Source: Ailanthus altissimus (taxonomy: Eukaryota; Streptophyta; Magnoliopsida; Sapindales; Simaroubaceae). Taken from it: a stretch of DNA of 64,000 nt. Positions 8,351 to 18,860 of this stretch are shown here, in pieces. The notes beneath the pieces are model-generated. The model saw nothing but the letters and a program-made list of their open reading frames with translations. It made no database searches and was not told the origin of the DNA. Numbering within the stretch: the first letter of the stretch is position 1; each line of letters begins with the position of its first letter. Both the position numbers and the translations under genes were made by a program. Location: positions 13,950,001 to 14,014,000 of the forward strand of contig OX327702.1 of the NCBI GenBank assembly GCA_946807835.1, read 5' to 3'.

Positions 8351-10080
8351 AAAGCTTCTTCAATGGACTGTTTGTTCACTTCTTCTTATTTATCATTCTT
8401 CTCTAAGTAGCAGAAGTCAAATAAGGAGCTAAGCATTGCATTTAATATCTGTAGAGCTCTTTCTTCGTCATTTAAAACTTATGTCCTAGCTGACTTGGGC
8501 TTTTTTCTTGCTCTATGGTCTTGTTAGATTATAATTCCAATTTGAATTCTACCAAATGTTTGTTTCTTATAAAGGCATTAATCTAGACCCTCAAAGATTG
8601 GTAATCCCTTATATTATGCCAATGCTCATTGTGAAAGGTACAATGGTTTTATTTATCCCTATGTTCCTCAAGCATCGGCACAAGTTTTCGCTTTCTAAAA
8701 TTTTTAGAGTTTTTATATGTTTTGCTCAAATCTTCTCTGCTGGCATATTTATTAGGATCAATTGCGCAAATAATCGTCTCAATCATTTCTCATCCCTACC
8801 TGCTTCTCGGGTAAGAGATTGCTTACCATAGTCATATTTCTATAATGAGATTCCTTGCTTTCGTGTTGTGATCACAAAAGCTTCTTTTACCGTAGTGATC
8901 TCATCTTCTTCTTCCTTAATCTATTATTCCAACTTTGGATTGATTATTTCAAATAAAGTTTTTTTTTTTTTTGTATAAGATATTTGTAGTACGGTGTTGA
9001 TGTCTTTACTATTTTTCTATAGGCTTGCACAACTATCTTAATGTCATAACTTCCAAATCGCTCAGTTTTTTATTAAACTTATTGAGGAAACTTCTAATCA
9101 TCTCATTCTCCCTCAATTTCATGAAAAACAAGTTTTGATGGGGGTTCTCTTATTCTTTCAGTTTTGGATATATTGGGTGATGAATTGTGTTGTTAGTTAT
9201 TGAAGGAAGATATGGAGCTTTCTTTTAGCCCTCGAAACCACACTTGGGTGGGTCCCTTTAAACCTAGCGAAAAAGATATGCATTTTAAAGCTTCGTTTAT
9301 AGCATGCATCATCATCATCATCATCATCATCTTCATTCATATGCACTTTAAAGCTTCGTTCATAGTAGTCATATATTTAAAAGCTTGGCATCACAAACTT
9401 TTGGGGATTTTTTACTCGCTGAATAGATTAAGTGAAAGGATCCTAATTTTCTCTCTTTACATGGAACATCGTATCCTCGGTGACTACTTTTCCAACCTTC
9501 CTATACAATTCTCAAACCTCTTTTTTGACGGTTGCCTTTATATCCTTTGTTATTGCTTCCAAGGTTTCCTTCTTTCCTCTATTCTCCACCGATTGGTCAT
9601 GTTGTGTTTTCCTTGGCCTATTCTTGTGGTTTGAAACTTCTTCGAGGTCGTTATTTAGTTCTTTGTATCCTTCCATTGCTGTCATTAATCCTTCAATTAT
9701 TGATTCTCCTTCTGTATTTTCTTGAATTGTTTTAAAATCTTTGTATGGATATCCATTATGTCTACAGGAATTTCACTTCTCAAAGAGACTGAGTTTGTGT
9801 TGCTCAGACCCCTTATTTCTCTGTCTAGAAGCTATAAGTTATTTATATGCTTATCTTTCTATATTACCATCTTAATGGGTTTTTTTTTTAATTCATGGTG
9901 TTGGTGATTTCGTTTTCATTCAAAACAATTTCTAGATGATGCCACTAAAGTTTCCTGATTTGGAACTTTCATGTTAATTAATTTTTTATTCTTATGTACT
10001 TCTTCAACCGACGATAAAAAAACCCTCTGTCATTCTATAAAGAAAAATACTCTTATTACTTAAGTTAGTATTTATTTAAA
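8351..10080 (-). pseudogene. gag: Decayed gypsy (Tat-like) gag leader and LTR junction
   Basis: The region is similar along its length to the minus-strand gag at 33316-34491 and 42959-43336. Shared pieces include the AAGCTTCTTTT...CTCATCTTCTTCTT area (8878-8925 against 33750-33785) and the leader near 9640-9960. Near 9935-9955 the minus strand reads as a degraded PBS (AGTGGCATCATCT, compare GTGGTGTCGTCTG at 43 kb). From there to about 10080 it resembles the start of the LTR seen at 43337. No long frame survives. The plus-strand ORFs in this stretch (8556-8831, 9200-9634, 9480-9907) are antisense artefacts. The element type is inferred from the PBS and from the better preserved gag copy. An (ATC)n run lies at about 9308-9335. 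Confidence 0.5.
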
Positions 10081-13000
10081 AAGAAGAGTGCATGTGTGTG
10101 AAGGAGTATACACACAAACAATCAATGTAATTTTGTTGTATGAATAAATAATCGTAAATTTTATTCCTTTCCCAATTTTAAATATAAGTTATCAAATTTG
10201 AATAAACTTGAATTAAAGTTATTTTAAATTTGTTAACGTTCCTTAATTTAACAAAGAAATGAAATTTATCTGCTATAAAAAATTATTCTTCGTATAAAAT
10301 ATTAAATAATCAATAAAAATTATCATAAATTTAGTAATTCAACTTATTCTTAACTTTTTATAGTGTTTATAGCCCGTTTATAGGATGTATGGATTAACAG
10401 ATCTGAGTGAACTGAAATTGGAGCAAATCTGCTGTTTCTCAAGATAACGGGCCTATTTTATCATAGACTTATTCCACTTAAGTACAACCTTCGATTTCTT
10501 GGCACGGCTAGTTGGGTTTAGGAAGTAGGCCCAACACTTATTATCACTGTTTCATTGGCCAAAACTTTGGCAATCTTCTATTCGATAGTACAAACGGCAA
10601 GCACCAGCCCTTTCACATAAATATATCTATGCGCGTTGTAGTTTACTTGAATTAAAGAAGTTGAATAAATTTTTCTCTTTCCTCATTTTGTCCTTTATTT
10701 TAGTTTTTAATTTTTTTTATTACATTCGTTTATACCAGGAAAATATTTTTATAGAAAAGTTGGGAGCTCGAAAGTGGAAAGTGATTAATGTGTCGTGTGA
10801 GTATGCGAGTAGAAAGTGATTAATGTGGGTAGAGACACATGTTAACAATGTATTTGTCTCCAAAACTCTAATCGATGGACTAATTTAATTTGGGAAACTA
10901 CTTTCTTTTGTGAAGACCGAAACTTCTAGTAAACTTAGTTTTATTGCAACAAACATTTTAATTTACTAAACCCACAGAGAAATTTTTTGGTATGATTCCA
11001 TGGAATTCCCATAACATTTGGATACTCTGCACTACAATTTATTATGAAGCCATCTCGGCAAAGACTATCGCAGTAACTATTCTACTTCTTTGTATATCGA
11101 GACTGATGATGTATATGGACGTATTCAATAAAAATATGACATATATTTATATAATATTTTTTTTTACATAGGAACATTTTTTCATCTTTTTAAAATGTAA
11201 ATGTATTAAATTGTATTAGAATTTAATTAAAATTCAGTTCATAAAAAACATTTCATCAATAAAAATTAATATATTCACATTTTAAAAATATATAGATATT
11301 TGCACTTGAAAATTTTTAAATATATATTTAATGAATATACATATAGATTATGGTACAAAAAAAACTCTTTTTATCATAACAAAGTGAGTTATAATATAAA
11401 ATTAAATTAAGTGGATAATATAATTTACTTATGGCGAACAACACCATCATGTAGCATTCTTTGATTATTTCACGAATTCAATTTTATTTTTTAGGTGCAC
11501 TTCTTTTCTTACTAAGATGATTTAAAGAGTGCATTTCCCTCACCTTGTGCTGAAGGGTTATCGCTTTGCAAAAGCAGGAGGCTATAACAAGACCGGAACT
11601 ACAAGGGAATCAAAGATGGCCCTGACCCTTGCAAAAATTTTAAATTTCATTTTCAATAAGTGTTATTTTACAATTTTGCCTCCTGAAATAACAAAATTTA
11701 GGCCTTAGCTTTTCAAAGACTTCAACCTTGGCATTTTGATCCCTCTTGTTATAAGCTTTAACCCCTCCACTTTTCCAACTTTAATATTAGCCCCTATAAA
11801 ATTAATTCTAACTCCACCCCTTCTCGGGATTATAAAGCAAAGACTTTTAACATATTTTATTTTTATCTTGTGCATATATGATGATATTGTCTTACATTAT
11901 TAATAATATTTCACCTAGATTAAGCCTACAAGGTCCAAAGGTTCTAGATCCAAATATTTCAATTTATAAAGTCTGAGAGATTTCGATCCTCAAGAGCCAA
12001 AAATGATATTGGCCCATAAAAATATTCTCAAGTTATAAGCACTGTCTTTGAATTGGTTGTAAATCAGCTACCTTGTTTGGTTAGACTCTAAATGAGAAAG
12101 TAATTTACACTCTCTTTAAGTTAGTCATAATTTAGTTACCCTATTTGGTTAGACTCGAAACCTACCAAGTTAGTCAGAATATTGGTCTTAACTAACTACT
12201 CTATTTGGTAGACTCCCAACAAGGGAATAAAGCAAAGACTCTTAACATATTTTATTTTTATCTTGTGCATATATAGTGATATTGTCTTGCATTATTAATA
12301 ATATTACATGTTCACCTAGATTTAGGCCTACAATGTCCAAAGGCCACGAGATCCAAATATTTCGATCTATAAAGTCTAAAAGATTTTGATTCTCAAGAGC
12401 CAAAAATGATATAGGTCCATAAAAATATTCTCAAGTTATGAGCACCGTCTCTAAATTGGTTGTAAATCAACTACCTTGTTTGGTTAGACTCTAAATGAGA
12501 AAGTAATCTATATTCTCTTTAAGCTAGTCAGAATATTAATCATAATTTAGTTACCCTATTTGATTAGACTCAAAACCTATCGAGTTAATCAGAATATTAG
12601 TCTTAACTAATTACTCTATTTGGTAGACTCTCAACAAGGGAATAACATATACTCTCATCGAGCATAGGTCGAATTTAACTACCTTGAAAATCAAAGATAA
12701 TTTTTAAAAATACTTAAATTTATGAAAGTTATAGATAAGATTAACTTTATCAGAGAAATATTCTTAAAATTATGATAAAAATCCTACTAGGATAAGAAAG
12801 ATCTAGTACAATTTAAAAAAAAAAATTGATAACAAAATCTTAAAAAAAAATGACCATGAAACTTTTAAATACAAAAAGAATGCCAATATTATGAGTTAAA
12901 TCTATATTCTTATCTCATAAATAGAATTAAAAAATTTAGCACAAAAAGGGATGATAATCATCATTACAATCATATTGTGATTATTATTATGATTGTTATC

Positions 13001-13770
13001 ACATATGTGAGCATACGGAGAATACATACAAAATTACACAAATTAAGTCATCTTATTTTTTCTTCTTCTTTTTTTATTTTTTTGTCCTACTTTTTTTTTT
13101 AAAATTTTATTGATTTATACATTAAAATATTTATGCCGAAAATTTTTTTGGTGCAGTTTCACTTGTAAGATTTTCGTCATTAATTTTTGTTTCATCTTTA
13201 ATTTTAAAATTAAATTTTTTATAAAAATAAATTCAATTAATTAATTTTTAGATTATCAAATTTTAGAATTAACATTACAAAATGACTTTACATGTCTCGT
13301 CATATAACGGGCGAGATTAGTTTTTTGATCATATCAATAGACAATATGATAATTTGTTACGAGTTATATCTTTATTATATGGGATTAATAATTAGCCGGT
13401 CGCATAAAAAAGTGTGGACGGTAAGAAAGATTTGCACATCCTTAGAAGAGTTTCAGAGATATATAAGCTGACAAGAAACTAAAATCTATCTAGGATTTGA
13501 CGTAATTAAAGCAATCAACAGAGAAACCCCATTATGATTGATTGGCTGTTTTGCATTTTATTATTTCCACTGAGAAGGTGGAGGTGGAGCTTCCCTGTTA
13601 AGGCTGCTAGCTAACCCAGACAAAATGATTACTCTCAAGTCTCAACCATCATTAAAGTATATGTATTAAGTTGCTATATTATATTATTATAAAAACCCAC
13701 TCAATTTTGTTTAAGTTTGGTGGAGACCCCATTAAAGATAATATTAATTGTCACTGACGACTCACCAGAT
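10081..13770. other. AT-rich intergenic DNA with no gene seen
   Basis: This is the longest stretch without an identified transposon. It contains scattered homopolymer runs, a 395-bp tandem duplication at 11826-12641 and pyrimidine-rich segments at 13050-13110. No ORF of convincing composition is present. The last 300 bp lead into the promoter of the small peptide gene. Confidence 0.5.
11826..12641 (+). repeat. Tandem duplication of about 395 bp
   Basis: Unit 1 is about 11826-12223 and unit 2 about 12224-12641. Both begin near AAAGCAAAGACT (11834 and 12229, offset 395) and end with CAACAAGGGAATAA. Both carry ATCTTGTGCATATAT, the word CAAGAGCCAAAAATGATAT and a TTTGGTTAGACTC block. Identity is high, with a few small indels. 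Confidence 0.9.
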
Positions 13771-13779
13771 AGCTCTCTC

Positions 13780-13788
13780 TATATAAAG
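13780..13788 (+). promoter_or_regulatory. TATA box of the small peptide gene
   Basis: TATATAAAG preceded by a CT-rich run (GCTCTCTC) lies 53 bases before the ATG at 13841. The spacing implies a short 5' UTR of about 25-30 bases, typical for a plant gene. A short upstream ATG at 13803 opens a nine-codon frame ending before the main start. Confidence 0.6.
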
Positions 13789-13840
13789 GATTAATCACAG
13801 TTATGGGTGTACGAGTAAAGTTCCCATGAACTAGAGAAAA

Positions 13841-14119
13841 ATGAAGAAAATGAAGCTCTTGGTTTTGTTTTTGATGGTGATGATGGTGATCTCATCTTGC
13901 TTGGCAGTGCCAAGAAGAGTTGTTCTTGGTGGAATATTTGTCCAAGATCAACGCCACCGTGTTGAGAAAGGAAAATCTGTTGAAGCTAGAAACAGAAAAT
14001 CAGTTGAATACACGGAGAAAAGCATCGAGAATCACCATAATATTCCAAGACAAAACTACGATGATTGGGGAAGCAGCTCAGATGATACTGGTGATAATAG
14101 TGATAATGGAAGTGGGTAA
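13841..14119 (+). CDS. Candidate small secreted-peptide precursor
   Basis: This is a 92-codon intact ORF outside any recognised transposon. Residues 1-22 form a clear signal peptide: basic MKKMK, a hydrophobic core LLVLFLMVMMVI and then SSCLA, with probable cleavage before VPRR. The mature part is hydrophilic, with a basic middle and a distinctive acidic, Ser/Gly/Asp-rich C-terminus after HHNIPRQNYDDW. That layout (signal peptide, variable middle, short conserved-looking tail) is the usual plan of plant peptide-hormone precursors. The YDD context could suit tyrosine sulfation, but I cannot assign it to CLE, PSK, PSY, RGF, CEP or CIF. A TATA box sits upstream and a microsatellite follows in the 3' flank. 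Function is unknown; the secreted location is inferred from the signal peptide. It could also be a chance ORF, although promoter and composition argue against that. Confidence 0.65.
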   Translation: MKKMKLLVLFLMVMMVISSCLAVPRRVVLGGIFVQDQRHRVEKGKSVEARNRKSVEYTEKSIENHHNIPRQNYDDWGSSSDDTGDNSDNGSG

Positions 14120-14168
14120 TTAATTTAATGTATTTGTTTACTACGAATTAATGCATGGGAGATTTGAG

Positions 14169-14211
<43 letters not shown>
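14169..14211. repeat. Compound (AT)n(AG)n microsatellite
   Basis: About ten AT units run straight into about eleven AG units, 50 bases past the stop codon of the peptide gene and probably within its 3' UTR. Confidence 0.95.
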
Positions 14212-14774
14212 AATATCATATATTCATAAGTGAATCCTTTGAGAATTAATTTATGCAACTGCTACAGTTGTGGTGCGTGCTCTTCTTTGCTGCTTGTGCT
14301 ATAAGGACTGCTAACCCTAAGCCTCTGAATTTGTTTATATATAGCATGCAAGTTGTATATAGGTTTATTAGACTTTTACTTTGTGGTAATAAATCTTGTT
14401 TTGAATCTGTATATTCCATGAGAAAATCTTTACTCAGCTCTGCTTTGCGATAATTTGTTGGAAACTAAACTAGCTAAACAAGGATATATAGTATTGCTTG
14501 CAGTTGTTGAAATATTTACACTTGGAGCTTGTAATTGTACAGAGTCTTTGTGCAACCTCATAAATTGAAAACCGCTGAAATGAAGATATTTATGGGAGAA
14601 GAAGATGTGGATGGTTTTTTCATGCTTTCAAAAGATTATTACTTTCATTGCTCCACTGTCAAAAATCAATTAATTCAAAATCTTTTTGTATTATTTTAAA
14701 GCAACTTTTAAGAATGAACCAATCCAAATTAGACCTATATAGCTTGATTCAGTACTGAATTTTAGTTGGCTTGA
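14212..14774. other. 3' flank of the peptide gene, no further gene seen
   Basis: AT-rich sequence. A 66-codon ORF at 14253-14453 has a hydrophobic start but no support beyond its length. Confidence 0.4.
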
Positions 14775-15490
14775 CCCATGAAAGCTTTAAAGTTTGAAAT
14801 TTCACGAATTGTCTTCCTTGCCTCCGAGTACTTTGTGAATTTATTAGAAAACATCATTTTCTTAAAAAAAAAAAACAATCCAATGCTTAGGGAAATATTT
14901 TTTAAATAAAATAAATATTTTATATGTGAGAAATACTTCAACGATAAACAAGATACTCTAGATACTTGAATAATGCTTAGAACTTAATGATCGATTAGTC
15001 AATCAATATCAAATTAATTATGTCGAATAAATTATATATATATATTTATATATATATATATTGAATGAGTCCAAATTATACTCCAATTAAGTTTGAACAT
15101 ACAAAATGTTATTTAATCTAATTTTAATTAGGAATTTAGTTTGTTTGCAAGCAACAATCAAGGAGAAAGATTAAAATGAAACTCATCCACTCGCGTGAGA
15201 TATACTTTTCTATGAAAAACTATAATTAATTCAGTTATATTTTGAATAAAACAATAATTATAATTCTTTCTCACTTTTTCATACTTTACACAACCCATTT
15301 TTAGGGTCAACGGGTTGGGTTTACATGATCTAAAAAATGAATTGACTTGGGTTTGGGCTGAAATCTCCATTAAATACTTAATTTGGGCATATTTACTAAT
15401 GCAGACTTCACTAAAAAAGTAGTGGCGTAGGCTATTGGACTCATTTAATAATAAGCTCAACAGATTTTTCTATACTAGTGAAGATTATGC
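14775..15490 (-). repeat. LTR fragment of the Tat-like gypsy family
   Basis: It matches the LTR at 43337-46228 on both sides of the LTR inserted there. Shared blocks include AATTGTCTTCCTTGCC versus AATTGTCCTCCTTGCC near 14808 and 43360, and TGACTTGGGTTTGGGCTGAAAT versus its counterpart near 46215. It still contains about 220 bp that are absent from the 43-46 kb copy. No gag is attached. A (TA)n run lies at about 15031-15060. Confidence 0.65.
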
Positions 15491-16322
15491 ATTAGCCTAA
15501 GACCAAACTTTGAAGAATAAGTTTCTTCATTCTTCCACCAGCACGGGACACATGTCTTTTCTGAGAAAATGACATCTTTTTTTTCCCATGTAGCACTGTT
15601 TCTAGTAAATGGAACTCTTTGCTTTCTAGTAACATCACGATTGACAACGACGGTTTCAAAAATTTTCGTTGTTCAAACTATTTCTGTTTCAACCCCTTCT
15701 TATATTCAAATTTCAAAAGCAAAAAACTCTCTCAAGCAATCCTCTCTTTTACTTCTCTTGCCTCAAGCCTTCCAATCTCTCTTTGTGAAAAAAATCCTTA
15801 ATTTCGTTTCCCTCTTATAAATCTCGAAATGGAAAAAAGTGTGAATACATTTTCCCTTGATGAGTTGAAATCTTTTTTCGAGCTCCCTCTAGAGGTGAAC
15901 ATAAAAAATCTTCCTCAAAGGAGAATCTCTCTCTGAACTACCTTCCGTAAAACCTAGTAAACTCGCTCTCTATAAAGAGCACCTCAAACTTTTTTTTTAT
16001 TTCCCTATTCTTCTTTTGATTCATGAATTTCATCATGTCATCAGTCATTTTCCCTTCAGATTCACCCTAATGTCTTCCATCTACTATAAGATATTGCTAT
16101 TCTCAACCACATGATTTTTCATCTGTACTGTCTTATCCTTTTTGATGTCTTTACCATATACAACCGTCAATACTTAAGGAATAATTTCTACTAGGCTCCC
16201 AAAGGGGAGTAAGAAATTATTTGTGACTATGAAGATAAAATGACAGGTTCAAGAAGCATTTTAGGGTAGTCAGTGGCAAATTCAAACATCTCGACTACTC
16301 CTATGAGGTTGTAACCACCTAT
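15491..16322 (+). pseudogene. Possible gypsy-type leader and gag-like remnant
   Basis: A short frame starts at ATG 15829 (MEKSVNTFSLDELKSFFELP), stops after 35 codons, and continues in a shifted frame. That continuation includes LYKEHLKLFFYFPIL, LIHEF and, near 16190, PKGSKKLFV. The order of these pieces resembles the plant 'putative gypsy type transposon' domain (PF04195), in which a short acidic start is followed by LY-x-x-LKxGLRFPL and a later G-x-KLFV. This resemblance is from memory and could not be scored here. Two or more frame breaks make it non-functional. Upstream (15491-15828) is an untranslated-leader-like, CT-rich stretch. The alternative is unrelated low-complexity sequence. Confidence 0.35.
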
Positions 16323-17680
16323 TGTAATATTTGATCCCTATTAGTAGTGTAGGTGCCTAGATTTCAATATAAAGTGATAAAGACATCGTAGGGTTACCCG
16401 ATTTCAACCCTATTAGAAATATGTTTTTTACAGTGCGATTGAGAGGTATTAGACCTAAATTTGTAGTTTTACACTCAATTGGAGTGTCAAATAGTTATGG
16501 AATATTTTTAGAATTTTTTTTCTATTGGCTTGGAAAAAGAAAATTTCAATTTAATACATGAATTTTCATTTAAGGGCTATGCATGAAACAAGTCTTTGTT
16601 AAGAAACACATTTCATATGTTAAAAAATGGACTAATTAGAGATAAGTTGATGGATTGCCAAGTTGGAAGCCTAGTTGGTTCCTTTGACTATTCTAGTTAA
16701 ATAGTTAGAAATGAGCCAATTAAATACTTCCATTTTTAACTAATGGCAATTTAAAAATTTAGAATTAGTTGAGGGGCAAATTGGACTTTTGAAAGAACAC
16801 TATATAAGGATGAAGTGTTTAGAGTTTGGCTAAGTTAAAAGCATAACATGTTAGAGCAAAAAAGAGGAAATTCGGCTATGAGAAGGGGGATGCTGCTATA
16901 GTGATATTCAATACTTTTTCATGAGTTTTCATGCTTGATCAAGTTAAAATAAAGCCAAACACAAGTTCCTAAGATCAATTGAAGATTCTACTAGTAAAAA
17001 TCCAAGGGAAAAAAATGTAAGAAAAGCATTATGTAGTAATAGTGGTGTATGATTTTTTCAAGATTAATTCTATTAATGTCTTGTGTGAATTCTTGATTTC
17101 GATTGAGTTGAATTCAAGTGTAGAACTTAAGGGAGACACCAAATTAAAAGAATTAGTAAGATAAGAATTAGGGTTTGATGTGATCTTATTGTAGAAACTT
17201 CAATTGAATGTCATTAGGGTATTAGAATTAAATTGATATGATTTGAATGTTATTGGAATAAGAAATTGAGAAACAAAATTGTGTTGGGTGAGAAAGGTGA
17301 ATTCGGCACTTTAGGGATTTTAAGGTTGGAGTTATGTTTTGGTTCAATTGTTATGTATAAATGATTCCTTGGGTTAATTAGATGTATATAGGTGATGAAA
17401 AATAAAAAATGAAGAAAAAAAGGATATAATTGTCCATTCTTGGTAAGACGAAGGGCAATTATGTCTAACCAAATTTATAAGGTGTTAAACAAATTTTATG
17501 GCGTTAGATGGTGAATTAAACAAGATTGAATGACTTCGTGAATAAAAAATAGAAAGTGGAATCCATCCGGACTTTGTAGGTCGAATAGGGCACTTATTAG
17601 TTTAAGTATAATTTTGAGCATTTGTATATATTTAAAATGTCATTTATGATGTGTAGGTGAAGAAAATCGTGAATGGTAAA
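16323..17680 (+). repeat. Fragment of a Tekay-type LTR
   Basis: It begins TGTAATATTTGATCCC and follows the LTR at 36471-39244 closely in order, for example ATTAGTAGT...GCCTAGATTTC, GACATCGTAGGGTTAC and CTATTGGCTTGG. About 1.36 kb of the 2.77-kb LTR is present. It is cut within the GTAGGTGA segment near 17655-17680 and joined there to an Athila-like gag. It is more diverged than the other copies and therefore older. Confidence 0.8.
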
Positions 17681-17685
17681 TGTCA

Positions 17686-18860
17686 TTTATAATAGATGTC
17701 GCTGCAGGGGAAGCATTAATAAACAAGTTAACTACCAAAGCCTATGACCTGCTAAAAGAGATGACATCCAATAGTTATCAATGGCCAGTAGAGCGAACAA
17801 CCCCAAGAAAGATCATAGACATACATAATGAACAGGCACTTATCTCACTAGCTACATAAATCAATATATTGACCAAGAAAATTAATGCCATTAAAGATAA
17901 TGCAATGAGCAGACCTGTCACTTGTGATTTTTATGGTGACAACCATCCAAATGGCCAACGCATGGAACCTAAGCACTATATGAAGAACTATCAAGAATAA
18001 TAGCATAATCCCTACACCAACTTCTACAATTCAGATTGGATAGACCTTTATAGATACCAATACAACCTCAACAGTAGATTAAAGAGAAACTAGGCCTAGA
18101 AGAGATGTTTATGCAGTATATAAAGCAGACATATGCCCTCATTTAAAGCCAAGTAGCCTCTTTAAGAATGTTAGAGATATAAGTGGGCCAATTAGCCACA
18201 TCATTGAACAATCATCTACAAGGCCCATTGACCAGTAACACAGAGGTGAATTCAAGAGAAAATAAGGAGCAATGCCAAGAAATCACCTTGAGAAGTGAAC
18301 AAGAACTGCCAATAGTCGCTGAAACATCTCAACTTATAGAGAGTCATAATAGAGTAACAAAGACAAATTAAGAGGAGTCAAATACAGAAGAAAAGGAATT
18401 AATGACACTTCATATATTCCACCACTACCTTTCCCACAAAGACTCTAAGAGAAGAACCTTGAACATTAACAATTTTCTACCAATATCTCTCAATGTTTCA
18501 AGGTTGATATGGTAATTTCTAAAGATCCACCACAACCTCCTAAATTAAAAGTGATAGAAAAAGCCCTTCAACTACAAGCTTATATAAAACTGTGTAAGTT
18601 AAAGAAGAAGAAGAAGTGGCATGGAAAGATATTGGAGAAGTAGATTGATATCGGCCAACGAGGTGTAGTATTTTGATTTAAGAATAAAATCTTTCCGGTA
18701 AGGCTCAAATCAAGGTGGTTAGGACTGCGTCTACAAAAAAATTTCATGAAGCTATAGAAATCAAAGAAGAAGAATACCAATGCTCTTAGGTATAGATTGA
18801 AGTTCCATAAGCTCAATACCATTAACATAAAGTTTGATCCTTTATAAGTCAAGAAAGAAG
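17686..18860 (+). pseudogene. gag: Athila-like gag joined to an integrase C-terminal remnant
   Basis: From about 17691 the plus strand reads as the later part of plant Athila-type gag: a DVAAGEALINK box, SNSYQWPVER, then ISLAT-stop-INILTKKINAI, a CDFYGDNHPNGQ knuckle-like segment with its later residues lost, and GQLATSLNNHLQGPL with CQEITLRSEQELP near 18185-18310. A PPLPFPQRL segment follows near 18420. After about 18500 the homology jumps to the C-terminal end of integrase (KIFPVRLKSRWLG near 18690, RLKFHKL near 18800). Protease, reverse transcriptase, RNase H and the integrase core are absent, so about 5 kb has been deleted. Stops occur throughout (for example at 17857, 18000 and 18369). 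It shares gag ancestry with the minus-strand copy at 27609-29793. Confidence 0.75.

Noticed and set aside
9308..9335. Possible CRISPR-like or functional repeat
   Set aside because: It is a plain (ATC)n microsatellite without spacers. No CRISPR array was seen anywhere in this eukaryotic window.
14253..14453. 66-codon ORF with a hydrophobic start just after the peptide gene
   Set aside because: It is probably within the 3' UTR, with no promoter of its own and no recognisable tail motif.
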